DNA of 64,000 nucleotides from Rubrobacter xylanophilus DSM 9941 (lineage in GTDB: Bacteria > Actinomycetota > Rubrobacteria > Rubrobacterales > Rubrobacteraceae): contig NC_008148.1 in assembly GCF_000014185.1 (NCBI RefSeq), forward strand, positions 2,026,001 to 2,090,000, read 5' to 3'. Below the pieces are notes generated by a model. The model made no database searches and was not told the DNA's origin. It saw nothing but the letters and a program-made list of their open reading frames with translations. How positions within the stretch are numbered: position 1 is the first letter of the stretch; the number at the start of each line of letters is the position of its first letter. Positions 46,226 to 55,951 of the stretch are shown in pieces. Made by a program: the position numbers and the translations under genes.

Positions 46226-47599
46226 TCACCCCTCGGGACCGCCGCGCCGGATGACCGCGGCGTACCAGCGGGCGCTCCGCTTGGGGACCCGGCGCTGGCT
46301 CCCGTACTCGACGTAGACCAGCCCGAAGCGCTTGGAGTAGCCCTCGGCCCACTCGAAGTTGTCCAGCAGCGACCAGACCATGTAGCCCCGCAGGTCCACC
46401 CCGCGCTCGAGGGCCGCGTGCGCCGCCCGGAGGTGGGCGTCCAGGTAGGCGACGCGCTCCACGTCGTTCACCTCCCCCTCCGGGTCTATGTAGTCGTGGA
46501 CGGCGCAGCCGTTCTCGGTCACGAAGACGGGGAGGTCCCGGTACTCCTCCTTTACGCGCACCAGGATCTCCGCGAGCCCGTCGGGCTCGACGGGCCAGCC
46601 CATCGCCGTCGTCCCCACGCCCTCGGGCAGCACGGTCTCGGCCCCCAGCTCGCCGAAGCGCATCCCGGTGGAAGGCCCCCGCACCCCTCCCCCGGGGGCG
46701 GCGCGGACGGTGTGGCGCATGTAGTAGTTGACGCCGAGGAAGTCCACGGGGGCGGAGATCCTCTGCAGGTCCCCGTCCCGGACGAAGGAGAAGTCGCTCG
46801 CGCCCCGGTAGTGCTCCAGCATGTCCTGCGGGTAGGAGCCGCGGAAGAGCGGGTCGAGGTAGAGGCGGTTGGCGTTGCCGTCCACCCTCCGGGCCGCCTC
46901 GGCGTCGGCGGGCTCGGCCGACGCCGCCCGCACGGGCGAGAGGTTGAGCGTTATGCCGAGCCGGCCACCCCCGCCGAGCGCGCGCAGCGCCTCCAGCGCC
47001 AGGCCGTGCCCGAGGAGCAGGTGGTGGGTGGCGGCGAGGGCGTCCGCCGTGCTCCTGCGGCCCGGGGCGTGCACGCCGAGCCCGTAGCCCATCCAGGCGG
47101 AGACCCAGGGCTCGTTCAGCGTGATCCAGAACCGCACCGAGCCGCCCAGGGCCTCGTAGACCAGGGCCGCGTACTCGGCGAAGCGCTCGCTCGTCTGGCG
47201 GCTCGTCCACCCGCCCTGGTCCTCGAGGGCCTGCGGCAGGTCCCAGTGGTAGAGCGTGAGCACGGGCTCTATCCCCCGCTCCCCAAGCCCCTCCACCAGG
47301 CGGCGGTAGAAGTCCAGCCCGCTCCGGTTGGCCGGCCCCCTGCCCTCCGGCTGGATGCGCGGCCAGGCGACCGAGAAGCGGTAGGCCCCGAGGCCGAACC
47401 GCGCCATCAGGTCGAGGTCCTCCTCGAGGCGGTGGTAGTGGTCGCAGGCGACGTCCCCCGTGTCGCCGCGATACACCCTCCCCGGGGTGTGGCTGAAGGT
47501 GTCCCAGATGGAGGGGCCGCGCCCGCCCTCGCCCACGGCCCCCTCCACCTGGTAGGCGGCGGTGGCCGCCCCCCACAGAAAGCCCTCGGGAAAACGCAA
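46226..47599 (-). CDS. Beta-glucosidase (GH1)
   Basis: Hydrolyses beta-linked disaccharides or glycosides with retention, in the cytoplasm (no signal peptide). The 457-aa barrel has the N-terminal FPEGFLWGAATAAYQVEGA, acid/base Glu163 in TLNEPW and nucleophile Glu362 in VTENGCAV. TTG at 47599 follows GGGGAGGAG closely. It lies directly downstream of an SSS symporter and a small membrane protein on the same strand, so the three probably import and split a disaccharide. Confidence 0.96.
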   Translation of the reverse strand: MRFPEGFLWGAATAAYQVEGAVGEGGRGPSIWDTFSHTPGRVYRGDTGDVACDHYHRLEEDLDLMARFGLGAYRFSVAWPRIQPEGRGPANRSGLDFYRRLVEGLGERGIEPVLTLYHWDLPQALEDQGGWTSRQTSERFAEYAALVYEALGGSVRFWITLNEPWVSAWMGYGLGVHAPGRRSTADALAATHHLLLGHGLALEALRALGGGGRLGITLNLSPVRAASAEPADAEAARRVDGNANRLYLDPLFRGSYPQDMLEHYRGASDFSFVRDGDLQRISAPVDFLGVNYYMRHTVRAAPGGGVRGPSTGMRFGELGAETVLPEGVGTTAMGWPVEPDGLAEILVRVKEEYRDLPVFVTENGCAVHDYIDPEGEVNDVERVAYLDAHLRAAHAALERGVDLRGYMVWSLLDNFEWAEGYSKRFGLVYVEYGSQRRVPKRSARWYAAVIRRGGPEG

Positions 47600-47614
47600 C
47601 GTCTCCTCCCCGCG

Positions 47615-47911
47615 CTACCCGCCGTTTCGCCGGCGGGCCTCCCCGGCGGCAGCCCGGCGCCGCGGCGAGAACCAGCTCAGCACGAGGACCACCACCCCGA
47701 AGGCGACCATGAACAGCCCCCACCACAGGTTGGCGTTGATCCCCAGGCCCTTCTGCAGCTGGCCCGCCGGCCCCAGCAGCCCGTAGAGCACCAGGATCGC
47801 CCCGAACACCAGGACTATCGCCGCGACGTAGAAACCTATCGCGAGGGCGTGGCTCGTCCCGGAGTGCTCCGGAACCCGCTCCTCCGCCCCGAACTCCCTC
47901 TCCCCGGACAC
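47615..47911 (-). CDS. Small two-helix membrane protein between symporter and glucosidase
   Basis: A 98-aa protein with two hydrophobic helices (AIGFYVAAIVLVFGAILVLYGLLG and WWGLFMVAFGVVVLVLSWF) and a basic tail. It lies 15 nt after the symporter and 15 nt before the glucosidase gene. Small membrane partners of SSS transporters are known in other systems, so it may be an accessory subunit; this is inferred from position only. Confidence 0.7.
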   Translation of the reverse strand: MSGEREFGAEERVPEHSGTSHALAIGFYVAAIVLVFGAILVLYGLLGPAGQLQKGLGINANLWWGLFMVAFGVVVLVLSWFSPRRRAAAGEARRRNGG

Positions 47912-47926
47912 CTCGACCCACCTCCC

Positions 47927-49579
47927 CTAGAAGAAGATGACGTTCAGCACGAGCGTGATGAGCAGCACCGCGGCGGCCAGGACCCCCGGCTTCTTATACC
48001 AGGCCTGCTCCACGCCCTCCTTCTTCTCCGTCAGGCCGTAGACCAGGCCCCGCAGCTCGCGCTCCTCCTTGGGCCTCGTCACCAGCGAGACGGCTATCGT
48101 AACGACGAAGCAGACGAGCCAGGCCCACCAGGCGCGCCAGAAGTTGCCCGCCATCGGAGCGCCGTACTGGATGGTCCCCAGCAGCTCCAGCCCGTAGAGC
48201 ACCAGCCCCGCCGCCGTCCCCGAGACGAGGCCCGCGAACCCGCCCCAAGGGGTCGTGCGCTTCCAGAACATGCCCAGGAGGAACGTGCCGAACAGCGGGG
48301 CCAGGAACAGGCCGTGCAACAGCTGCACGTAGTCCATGATGCTCGCGAAGCCCAGCACGATGTAGGCCGTCCCCACGCTCAGGACGACCCCGGCGACGGT
48401 GGCGATGCGCCCCATGTTCAGGTAGTGGCGGTCGGGGGCGTCGCGCCGGATGTAGGAGCGGTAGATGTCGTAGGTCCAGACCGTGTTGAAGGCCGTGACG
48501 TTGCCCGCCATCCCGCTCATGAAGGCCGCGAGCAGGGCCGTGAGCCCCAGCCCCAGCATGCCGCTCGGGAAGTAGTGGGCCATCGCGTACGGGATCGCCA
48601 TGTTGTACGAGTTCGCCAGGCCGCCCCCGCCCTGCCCCAGGTTCGGGACGATCGTCAGCGCGACGAGGCCCGGGAAGATCGCCAGGATGCCATAGAGGAG
48701 CTTGGGGAAGGCCGCGATCAGGGGGGTGCGCTGCGCGGCGGCGGCGTCCTCGGCGGCCAGGGCGCGCTGGACCACCAGAAAGTCCGTGCACCAGTAGCCG
48801 AAGGAGAGCACGAACCCCAGGCCCAGCACGATCCCGAACCACCTCACCGCCATCGGGTTGTCCGTGGTGCCGGTGTGAGCCCACAGGTGGAAGTAGCCCT
48901 CCCGGTCCACCGCCTCCTGCAGCCCCGCCCAGCCGCCCACGTCTATCAGGGCGAAGACCACCAGCGGCACCAGGCCGAGCGTGATCAGGAAGAACTGAAG
49001 CACCTCGTTGTAGATGGAGGAGGAGAGCCCGCCCAGGAGGATGTACGCCATCGTGATCGCCGCCGAGAGCAGGATGCTCGCCGTCAGCGACCACCCAAGA
49101 AGCAGCTTGAAGACGATCGCCATCGCGTACATGTTTATGCCGGAGAGCAGGATCATGAAGATGGCGAACAGGACGGCGTTGAAGCCGCGCGTGGCCTCGT
49201 TGTAGCGGAGCTTGAGGTAGCCGGGCACCGAGTGCACCCGGCTACCGTAGTAGAACGGGATCATGAACAGCGCCACGAAGACCATCGCGGGGATCGCCCC
49301 GATCCAGTAGAAGTGCGCCTGCATGAGCCCGTACTGCGCGGCCCCCGCCCCCATCCCCAGGATCTCCAGCGCCCCCAGGTTCGCCCCGAGGAAGGCCAGC
49401 CCCGTCACCCAGCTCGGCAGCGAACGGCCGGAGAGGAAGTAGTCCTCGGAGGTCCTCATCTTGTCCCTCAAAAGCGCCCCGATGCCGAGCACGAAGAGAA
49501 AGTAGATCCCGATGATCAGGTAGTCCACCCAGGACTCGTCCACGGAGACCTTCAGCTGCAACAGGGCCGGCCCGCTCAC
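47927..49579 (-). CDS. Sodium:solute symporter (SSS family), probably sugar
   Basis: A 550-aa transporter with about 14 transmembrane helices of the LeuT-like SSS fold. Features include the N-terminal VDYLIIGIYFLFVLGIGALLRDK and SEDYFLSGRSLPSWVTGLAFLGANLGALEILG. FNTVWTYDIYRSYIRRDAPDRHYLNMGR is typical of SGLT-type members. A sugar substrate is inferred from the adjacent GH1 glucosidase. The initiator at 49579 follows GAGGAGGAAGAGG. Confidence 0.92.
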   Translation of the reverse strand: MSGPALLQLKVSVDESWVDYLIIGIYFLFVLGIGALLRDKMRTSEDYFLSGRSLPSWVTGLAFLGANLGALEILGMGAGAAQYGLMQAHFYWIGAIPAMVFVALFMIPFYYGSRVHSVPGYLKLRYNEATRGFNAVLFAIFMILLSGINMYAMAIVFKLLLGWSLTASILLSAAITMAYILLGGLSSSIYNEVLQFFLITLGLVPLVVFALIDVGGWAGLQEAVDREGYFHLWAHTGTTDNPMAVRWFGIVLGLGFVLSFGYWCTDFLVVQRALAAEDAAAAQRTPLIAAFPKLLYGILAIFPGLVALTIVPNLGQGGGGLANSYNMAIPYAMAHYFPSGMLGLGLTALLAAFMSGMAGNVTAFNTVWTYDIYRSYIRRDAPDRHYLNMGRIATVAGVVLSVGTAYIVLGFASIMDYVQLLHGLFLAPLFGTFLLGMFWKRTTPWGGFAGLVSGTAAGLVLYGLELLGTIQYGAPMAGNFWRAWWAWLVCFVVTIAVSLVTRPKEERELRGLVYGLTEKKEGVEQAWYKKPGVLAAAVLLITLVLNVIFF

Positions 49580-49699
49580 CCTCTTCCTCCTCCCCGCGCT
49601 CGCCTACACGCGGGAGGATACCCGCGGGCCCCGCCCCCGTAAACGCGGCGGGCGGGTTAAGATGCGGGCCGGGCGCGCAGAAAGGAGGGAGCGGGGAAG

Positions 49700-49960
49700 A
49701 TGGACCTCCTCGGCTGGATCGGCGTGGGGCTTCTGGCCGCCGTCGCGGGCGAGCTCGTCCTGCCGGGCCGCAACCCCGGCGGGATCGGGACCGCGCTCCT
49801 CGTCGGGGCCGCGGGCGCGCTCCTGGCCCGGCTCGCCGCCGGGCTGCTGGGAGGCGAGGGGGCGGCGGGCTTCGGCGTGCCCTCCATCCTCTGGGCCACG
49901 CTCGGCTCCCTCGCCCTGCTCGCCCTCTTCAGGCTCGCCGCGGCCCCCGGCAACGGTTAA
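49700..49960 (+). CDS. GlsB/YeaQ/YmgE-family small membrane protein
   Basis: An 86-aa protein with three hydrophobic helices and Gly-rich turns (WIGVGLLAAVAGELVLPGRNPGGIG), the pattern of the transglycosylase-associated protein family, which is often stress induced. ATG at 49700 follows AAAGGAGGGAG. A TAAGAT box near 49659 could be its -10. It converges on the aldo/keto reductase with a 23-bp gap. Confidence 0.82.
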   Translation: MDLLGWIGVGLLAAVAGELVLPGRNPGGIGTALLVGAAGALLARLAAGLLGGEGAAGFGVPSILWATLGSLALLALFRLAAAPGNG

Positions 49961-49983
49961 TAAGGGCCCGCGCCCCTCCGGGC

Positions 49984-50940
49984 TCAGGCCGGGACGGCGG
50001 CCTCTATCTCCCGGATCTCCTCCTCCGGGAGGCGGAACCCCGCCGCCCCGATGATGCCGTCCACCTGCTCCGGGCGCCGCCCGCCGACGATCGCGGCCGT
50101 CACCGCCGGGTGGCGCAGCGTCCAGGCTATGGCCACCTCGCCCGGCGAGCGGCCGTGCCGCTCGCCGACCTCCCGCAGCTTCTCCACCAGCCGCAGGTTC
50201 TTCGAGAGGCGCGGCTCGTTGAAGTCCGGGTGGTCGCGCCGCCAGTCGTCATCCGGGAGGCTCCGGACGCGCTCGGGGGTCATCTTCCCGGTCAAAAGCC
50301 CGCTCTTCATCGGGGAGTAGACGATGACCCCGATGCCGTTCCGCCGGCAGTAGGGCAAAACCTCCTCCTCCACCCCGCGGTCGATGAGGTTGTACGGGGG
50401 CTGGAGCGTCTCCACCGGTGCTATCCTCCCCACGCGCTCCATCTGCCCGACGTCGAAGTTGGAGACCCCGATGTGCCGCACCTTGCCCTCGTCCCTGAGC
50501 TCCACCAGCGCCTCCCAGCCCTCCTCGATGTCCTCGTCGGGGTTGGGCCAGTGGATCTGGTAGAGGTCTATCGCGTCGACCTGCAGCCTCCGCAGCGAGT
50601 CCTCGCACTCGCGCTTTACCGAGTCCTTCTTGAGGACGTTGTGGACCTCGCGGTCCTCGTCCCACACGAGCGAGCACTTCGTAAAGACGTATGGGCGGTC
50701 GGCCTCCGGCACGCCCCTGAGCGCCCGCGCGACGAGCTCCTCGGAGTGCCCGAGCCCGTAGACGGCGGCGGTGTCGATCCAGTTCATCCCCAGCTCGAGC
50801 GCCCGCCGTATGGCCCCGACGGCCTCCTCGTCGTCCTGCGGCCCCCAGGCGGCGGCCCATCCGCCTCCGCCGATGGCCCAGCTCCCGAAGCCCACCGGCG
50901 TGATCTCCATCCCCGTCCTGCCGAAGGCGCGCTTCTCCAC
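49984..50940 (-). CDS. Aldo/keto reductase
   Basis: NADPH-dependent carbonyl reductase of the TIM-barrel AKR superfamily, 318 aa. The catalytic tetrad is visible: Asp56 and Tyr61 (NWIDTAAVYGLG), Lys88 (VFTKC) and His130 (YQIHWPN). The C-terminal cofactor-binding part has IVGGRRPEQV. GTG at 50940 is 7 nt after GGAGGG. Substrate unknown. It is a separate unit downstream of the alpha-mannosidase gene. Confidence 0.95.
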   Translation of the reverse strand: MEKRAFGRTGMEITPVGFGSWAIGGGGWAAAWGPQDDEEAVGAIRRALELGMNWIDTAAVYGLGHSEELVARALRGVPEADRPYVFTKCSLVWDEDREVHNVLKKDSVKRECEDSLRRLQVDAIDLYQIHWPNPDEDIEEGWEALVELRDEGKVRHIGVSNFDVGQMERVGRIAPVETLQPPYNLIDRGVEEEVLPYCRRNGIGVIVYSPMKSGLLTGKMTPERVRSLPDDDWRRDHPDFNEPRLSKNLRLVEKLREVGERHGRSPGEVAIAWTLRHPAVTAAIVGGRRPEQVDGIIGAAGFRLPEEEIREIEAAVPA

Positions 50941-51025
50941 GGCAAATCCCTCCTCTGCTCGAGACGGTTGCCGTACAGGTCGGCATTTGTACTACACGCG
51001 CCCGCCGCCCGGCGTGAAAGCTCTC

Positions 51026-54000
51026 CTACGCCTCGAGGAGCAGGCTCACCACCTCGAAGGGTTGCACCTCGAGGCTCACCCGGCCGCCCTCCAGCGCAAC
51101 CTCCTCCCCCGGCTCCTCCAGGAGGTTGGTCCTCCTCACCCGCGAGGGGGGCGGGTCGAGGCGCAGGACGGCCCTCCCCCGCGCCCCGCGCGGCTCGTAG
51201 AGCCGCAGGACGAGCCCCTCGCCCTCCTCGGCTCTCTTCAAGGCTCCGAGGGCGAGCGGCAGCCCCTCCGCCTCCACGAGGCCCGCCGCCTCCGGCGGCG
51301 CCCCCTCCGCCGCGAAGAGCGGGCTGTTCAGCGCGAAGGCCTCCTCCACGACCCCGGCCTGCGTCCAGTCCCCGGGGTGCGGGAAGAGGCTGTAGGTGAA
51401 CCGGTGGGTCCCCTCGTCGGCGAGCGGGTCCGGGTAGAGCGGCCCGCGCACCAGGCTGATCCCCAGCACGTTGTCCTCCGCGCTGTGACCGTAGCGGCCG
51501 TCGTTGAGCAGCGCCACCCCGTAGCCCGGCTCGGAGAGGTCGCAGAAGCGGTGGGCGCACGCCTCGAAGCGCGCCGCGTCCCAGGAGGTGTTCCGGTGGG
51601 TGGGGCGCCGGACGGCCCCGTACATGGTCTCGAAGGCGGCCTCGTGCGAGCGGACCCCCACCGGGAAGAGGGCCCGCAGCAGCATTCGGCGCTCGTGCCA
51701 GTCTATCTCCGTCTCTATGTCCAGCCGGCGGGAGCCGGCGAGCAGGCGGTAGGTCTGCGCGACGCGGGAGCCCCTCCAGCGGCGCTCGGCGCGCACCGAG
51801 GCGCGTAGCGGCCCCTCCTCGGCCACCTCGACGCTCGCGGGGGGAAGCTCCTCCCCCTCCGCCGCGTAGTCCGCGTCTATGTCCCAGGCCTCCCACTCGC
51901 GCGGCCGGTCCGCGTAGGCGACCAGCCGGTTGGCGGGCCCGGCGAGCACCTCGCGCCCCGCCTCCCGGTCGTAGAGGCGCAGAAGCGCGCCGCCCTCCCC
52001 GATCTCCGCGGAGAGCAGCGCGTTCTCGAGGACGGCACCGCCGCCGGAGCCCTCCGCCCGGACGGTCTCCCGCGCCCCTCCCCGCCGCCCGGAGGGGCGC
52101 AGCCCCGTCCAGCCGAGCCCCGGCACCCGGCGGCCGGGGTCGTGCACGAGGAGCCCCTCCTCCACCCGCTGCGCGGGGAGGGGCTCGCCCGAGAGGTCCT
52201 CCACCCCCTCGCACCCGGCCCCCGGGAGCACGACCGAGAGCGGGCGGGGCCAAAGGGCGGCGTTCGCCACGGCCCAAGAAGAGCCCGCTCCCCCGCCCGA
52301 GATCCCGCGCAGGGCCCGCCCGCGCAGCCCGGCCGCCCCCGAGACGACCCCCTCCAGCTGCCGGCGGGCCTCCTCGCAGACCTCCCGGATGGAGGAGCCC
52401 GGGAGGATGTCGTGGAACTGGTTGAGCAGCAGGGTCCTCCACAGCCGGCCGAGCTCCTCCGCCGGGTAGGGGGCGCCGCGGCGCAGAGCGGCGAGCGCGC
52501 AGAAGGCCTCGGCCTCCAGCAGCCGGTGCTCGGCGCGGCGGTTGAGGCGCTTTATCTCCCCCTGCGTGGTCAGCGTCCCCCGGTGCAGCTCCAGGTAGAG
52601 CTCGCCGACCCACCGCGGCAGCCCCTCCTCCGGCAGGGCGGAGAAGAACTCCTCCACGCGCGCCATCCGGAGCCGCGGGAGCGCCGGGAACTCCTTCAGG
52701 CGCCCGTAGGCCTCGAGCATCCTCTCGCTCGGGCCGCCGCCCCCGTCGCCCCAACCGAAGGAGAAGAGGGTCTCCGGGTGGTGCCTCTTCCCCCGGAAGT
52801 TCCGCCAGGTGCCCAGCAGGTCGTGCGGCACCACGTCGCCGTTGTAGTCGATGCCGGGGTTGTCGAAGGAGTGGGCGACGACCCGGCTGCCGTCGAGCCC
52901 CTCCCACACGAAGAGGTCGTGGGGGAAGCGGTCGGTCTCGTTCCAGTTGAGCTTGTAGGTGAAGAAGCCCCGGATGCCCGCCCCGCGCAGCAGCTGCGGC
53001 ACCCCCGGCGAGAAGCCGAAGGAGTCCGGCAGCCAGGCCACGGAGCACCTCCTCCCGAAGCGCCGCTCGAAGTACCGCTGGCCGTGCAGCAGCTGCCGGA
53101 CGAAGGACTCCCCGGAGGGCATCTGGCAGTCCGGCTCGACCCAGGAGCCCCCGACGGGCTCCCACCGCCCCTCGCGGACCCTCTCGCGCACCCGCGCGAA
53201 GAGCCCCGGGTCGTCCTCCTCCACCCAGGCGTACATCTGGGCCGAGGACTGGTTGAAGGCGAACTCCCCGTAGCGGTCCATGAGACCGAGCACGCTGGCG
53301 AAGGTCCTGCGCGCCTTGCGCCGGGCCTCCTCCAGCGGCCACAGCCAGGCCAGGTCCAGGTGCGCGTGCCCGGTGAGCGCGACCCTCCCCGCCGGGGGGT
53401 GCTCCCCGCGCAGCCCCGCCAGCCCCTCGGCCACCGCCCGGCGGGCCTCCCGCACCGCCTCCCGGGCCCCCTCCGGCAGCGGCTCGAGGGGGCGCGGCGG
53501 GGAGGGCAGGCTCCAGGGCTCCGGCCCGAGCCCGAGGTCGGTGACCTTCTCGGCGTAGGGGCCCGGCAGAGCGCGCGCGACCTCCCCCAGAGGGTCCCTG
53601 TAGCCGAGCAGGTGCCGGGCGACGACCGTCTCGGTCGCCGTCGGCCAGCGCCTCCCCAGCCGGGCGAAGGCCTCCTGCAGGACGTCCAGCAGGCGCGCCG
53701 CCGCGTCGTGCCCCCCGAGGGCGAGGCAGGCCTCGGCCACGACCGAGAGGTCCAGCTCCAGCGCCCGCACCTCCTCCTCGGGCACCACCAGCGCCGCCCG
53801 CGACAGGCGGGGCTCGGAGACGCGCGAGCCGAAGAGCCCCTTGGAGACCACCTCCGCCTCCACCCCCACCCTCTCGCCGCCCCGGGCCTCGCGGGCGACG
53901 GGGAAGGAGCGGTGGAAGGGGTTCAGGCCGCCGGTCACCCCGTTGGAGAGCCGGACAAAGCCCTCGCCCCCCAGCCAGAGCTCGAGCTCCACCGGCCTCC

Positions 54001-54217
54001 CCGCCCAGTCCTCCGGGACCCGCGCCTCCGCGCGCAGGAGGACCGGGGTCTCTACCCGCGGCCAGCGGTCGCCCAGGGAGACGGGCTCCCAGGCCCCCCC
54101 TCCCCCGGCCGAGAACAGCCACCGCTCCACCGGGCTCTCCAGCGCGTTGCGCCAGAGCCGGAGATCCCCTATGCGGCGGACAAAGCGCTCGAGCCGCTGC
54201 CTGTCGCGGTCGTCCAT
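51026..54217 (-). CDS. Alpha-mannosidase (GH38)
   Basis: A 1063-aa cytoplasmic glycoside hydrolase, probably removing alpha-mannosyl residues. The catalytic domain starts with LTGHAHLDLAWLWPLEEA (zinc His and Asp), and the nucleophile region is AWLPDSFGFSPGVPQLL. GSWVEPDCQMPSGESFVRQ and the long C-terminal beta domain are also typical. ATG at 54217 follows GGAAGGAGG. It is unlinked to a transporter here. The natural substrate may be mannosylated compatible solutes or glycans, but nothing here decides. Confidence 0.93.
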   Translation of the reverse strand: MDDRDRQRLERFVRRIGDLRLWRNALESPVERWLFSAGGGGAWEPVSLGDRWPRVETPVLLRAEARVPEDWAGRPVELELWLGGEGFVRLSNGVTGGLNPFHRSFPVAREARGGERVGVEAEVVSKGLFGSRVSEPRLSRAALVVPEEEVRALELDLSVVAEACLALGGHDAAARLLDVLQEAFARLGRRWPTATETVVARHLLGYRDPLGEVARALPGPYAEKVTDLGLGPEPWSLPSPPRPLEPLPEGAREAVREARRAVAEGLAGLRGEHPPAGRVALTGHAHLDLAWLWPLEEARRKARRTFASVLGLMDRYGEFAFNQSSAQMYAWVEEDDPGLFARVRERVREGRWEPVGGSWVEPDCQMPSGESFVRQLLHGQRYFERRFGRRCSVAWLPDSFGFSPGVPQLLRGAGIRGFFTYKLNWNETDRFPHDLFVWEGLDGSRVVAHSFDNPGIDYNGDVVPHDLLGTWRNFRGKRHHPETLFSFGWGDGGGGPSERMLEAYGRLKEFPALPRLRMARVEEFFSALPEEGLPRWVGELYLELHRGTLTTQGEIKRLNRRAEHRLLEAEAFCALAALRRGAPYPAEELGRLWRTLLLNQFHDILPGSSIREVCEEARRQLEGVVSGAAGLRGRALRGISGGGAGSSWAVANAALWPRPLSVVLPGAGCEGVEDLSGEPLPAQRVEEGLLVHDPGRRVPGLGWTGLRPSGRRGGARETVRAEGSGGGAVLENALLSAEIGEGGALLRLYDREAGREVLAGPANRLVAYADRPREWEAWDIDADYAAEGEELPPASVEVAEEGPLRASVRAERRWRGSRVAQTYRLLAGSRRLDIETEIDWHERRMLLRALFPVGVRSHEAAFETMYGAVRRPTHRNTSWDAARFEACAHRFCDLSEPGYGVALLNDGRYGHSAEDNVLGISLVRGPLYPDPLADEGTHRFTYSLFPHPGDWTQAGVVEEAFALNSPLFAAEGAPPEAAGLVEAEGLPLALGALKRAEEGEGLVLRLYEPRGARGRAVLRLDPPPSRVRRTNLLEEPGEEVALEGGRVSLEVQPFEVVSLLLEA

Positions 54218-54375
54218 GGGCCTCCTTCCTTCCTCTGGTCTCGGGCGGGAAGCGGCGGGGAGGGCGCCGCAGGAGAAAGGGTACACGATCCCCGGCCGGC
54301 GTCCCGCGTGGCGGCCCCCGCCCCCCGGGCCTATACTTGGGGCCGGGAAGAGCGAGAAGGAGGAGCCTGCGAGGG

Positions 54376-55947
54376 ATGGGCGAGAAGGTCTACCGCACGG
54401 AGCTCACGCCGGTGAGCTTTCTGCGCCGCAGCGCCTTTATGTTCCCGGAGAAGACCGCCGTGGTCTACGGCGACAGGCGCTACACCTACCGGGAGTTCGA
54501 ACGGCGGGTCGACCGGCTCGCCTCCGGCCTGAGGGAGGCGGGCCTGCGCGGGGGCGACCGGGTGGCGTTCATCTGCCCCAACACCCCGCCGCTGCTCGAG
54601 GCCCACTTTGCGGTCCCCGCCGCCGGGGGCGTGCTCGTGGCCATAAACACCCGCCTGAGCCCGGAGGAGGTCGGGTACATCCTCGAGCACTCGGGGGCCC
54701 GGTTCGTCTTCGCCGACGCCGGGCTCGAGCACCTCGCCTCCGGCGCGGAGGCGCAGCGGGTGCGCATAGACGACACCGGGGCGGAGGGCGACCCCTACGA
54801 GGACTTCCTCGCCGCCGCCCCGCCGGAGCCGCCGGAGAGCCCCCTCAAGGACGAGGAGGAGACCATCTCCCTCAACTACACCTCCGGCACCACCGGCAGG
54901 CCCAAGGGCGTGATGTACAGCCACCGGGGGGCGTACCTCTGCGCCCTCGGCAACGTTATCGAGGCCGGGATGGGCTACGAGACCCGCTACCTGTGGACCC
55001 TCCCCATGTTCCACTGCAACGGGTGGACCTACCCCTGGGCCGTAACGGCGGTGGCCGGGACCCACGTCTGCCTGCGGCGGGTGGAGCCCGGGCGCATCTG
55101 GAGGCTCTTCAAAGAGGAGGGCATAACCCACTACTGCGCCGCCCCCACCGTGCAGGTCGGGATCATAAACGACGAGGCGGCGCACCGGCTGCCGCGCCCG
55201 GTGCGGGCCATGATCGCGGGGGCCCCGCCCTCCCCCACCCTGATAGCCGGCCTCGGCGACCTCAACATAGACCCGGTGCACATCTACGGCCTCACCGAGA
55301 CCTACGGCCCCATCACCACGAGCGCCCCCCGCAAGGAGTGGGAGGAGCTGCCGGCGGAGGAGCGGGCCCGCCTGCTGGCCCGCCAGGGCAACGCCTACGT
55401 CACCGCGGACATAGTGCGCGTGGTGGACGAGAACCTGCAGGACGTGCCCCGCGACGGGGAGACGATGGGCGAGATCGTGATGCGGGGCAACATGGTGATG
55501 AAGGGCTACTTCGAGAACGAGGAGGCCACCCGCGAGGCCTTCGAGGGCGGCTGGTTCCACTCCGGGGACGTGGCCGTCTGGCACCCCGACGGCTACGTGG
55601 AGATCCGGGACCGCCGCAAGGACATCATCATCTCCGGCGGGGAGAACATCTCCACCATCGAGGTGGAGCAGGCGGTCGTGAGCCACCCGGCGGTGCTGGA
55701 GTGCGCGGTGGTCGCCATCCCCGACGAGAAGTGGGGCGAGCGCCCGAAGGCGTTCGTGACGCTCAAGAAGGGGCATAACGCCACGGAGGAGGAGATCATC
55801 GAGCACTGCAAGGCCAAGATAGCCCGCTTCAAGGCGCCCTCGGCGGTGGAGTTCGTGGAGGAGCTGCCGAAGACCTCCACCGGCAAGGTGCAGAAGTTCG
55901 TGCTGCGCGAGAAGGAGTGGGCGGGGCAGGAGAAGCGGGTGCACTGA
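54376..55947 (+). CDS. AMP-dependent acyl-CoA synthetase
   Basis: Activates a carboxylic acid to acyl-CoA through an acyl-adenylate. The 523-aa ANL-superfamily enzyme has the phosphate loop NYTSGTTGRPKGVMYSHRG (from 167) and MFHCNGWTYPW. It also has IYGLTETYGPIT, DRRKDIIISGGENIS and the catalytic C-terminal lysine in KTSTGKVQK. It resembles medium/long-chain fatty-acid ligases. TATACT at 54332-54337 is a probable -10; ATG at 54376. PhzF-like, enoyl-CoA hydratase and ClpS genes follow with tiny gaps or overlaps. Confidence 0.94.
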   Translation: MGEKVYRTELTPVSFLRRSAFMFPEKTAVVYGDRRYTYREFERRVDRLASGLREAGLRGGDRVAFICPNTPPLLEAHFAVPAAGGVLVAINTRLSPEEVGYILEHSGARFVFADAGLEHLASGAEAQRVRIDDTGAEGDPYEDFLAAAPPEPPESPLKDEEETISLNYTSGTTGRPKGVMYSHRGAYLCALGNVIEAGMGYETRYLWTLPMFHCNGWTYPWAVTAVAGTHVCLRRVEPGRIWRLFKEEGITHYCAAPTVQVGIINDEAAHRLPRPVRAMIAGAPPSPTLIAGLGDLNIDPVHIYGLTETYGPITTSAPRKEWEELPAEERARLLARQGNAYVTADIVRVVDENLQDVPRDGETMGEIVMRGNMVMKGYFENEEATREAFEGGWFHSGDVAVWHPDGYVEIRDRRKDIIISGGENISTIEVEQAVVSHPAVLECAVVAIPDEKWGERPKAFVTLKKGHNATEEEIIEHCKAKIARFKAPSAVEFVEELPKTSTGKVQKFVLREKEWAGQEKRVH

Positions 55948-55951
55948 GGCC

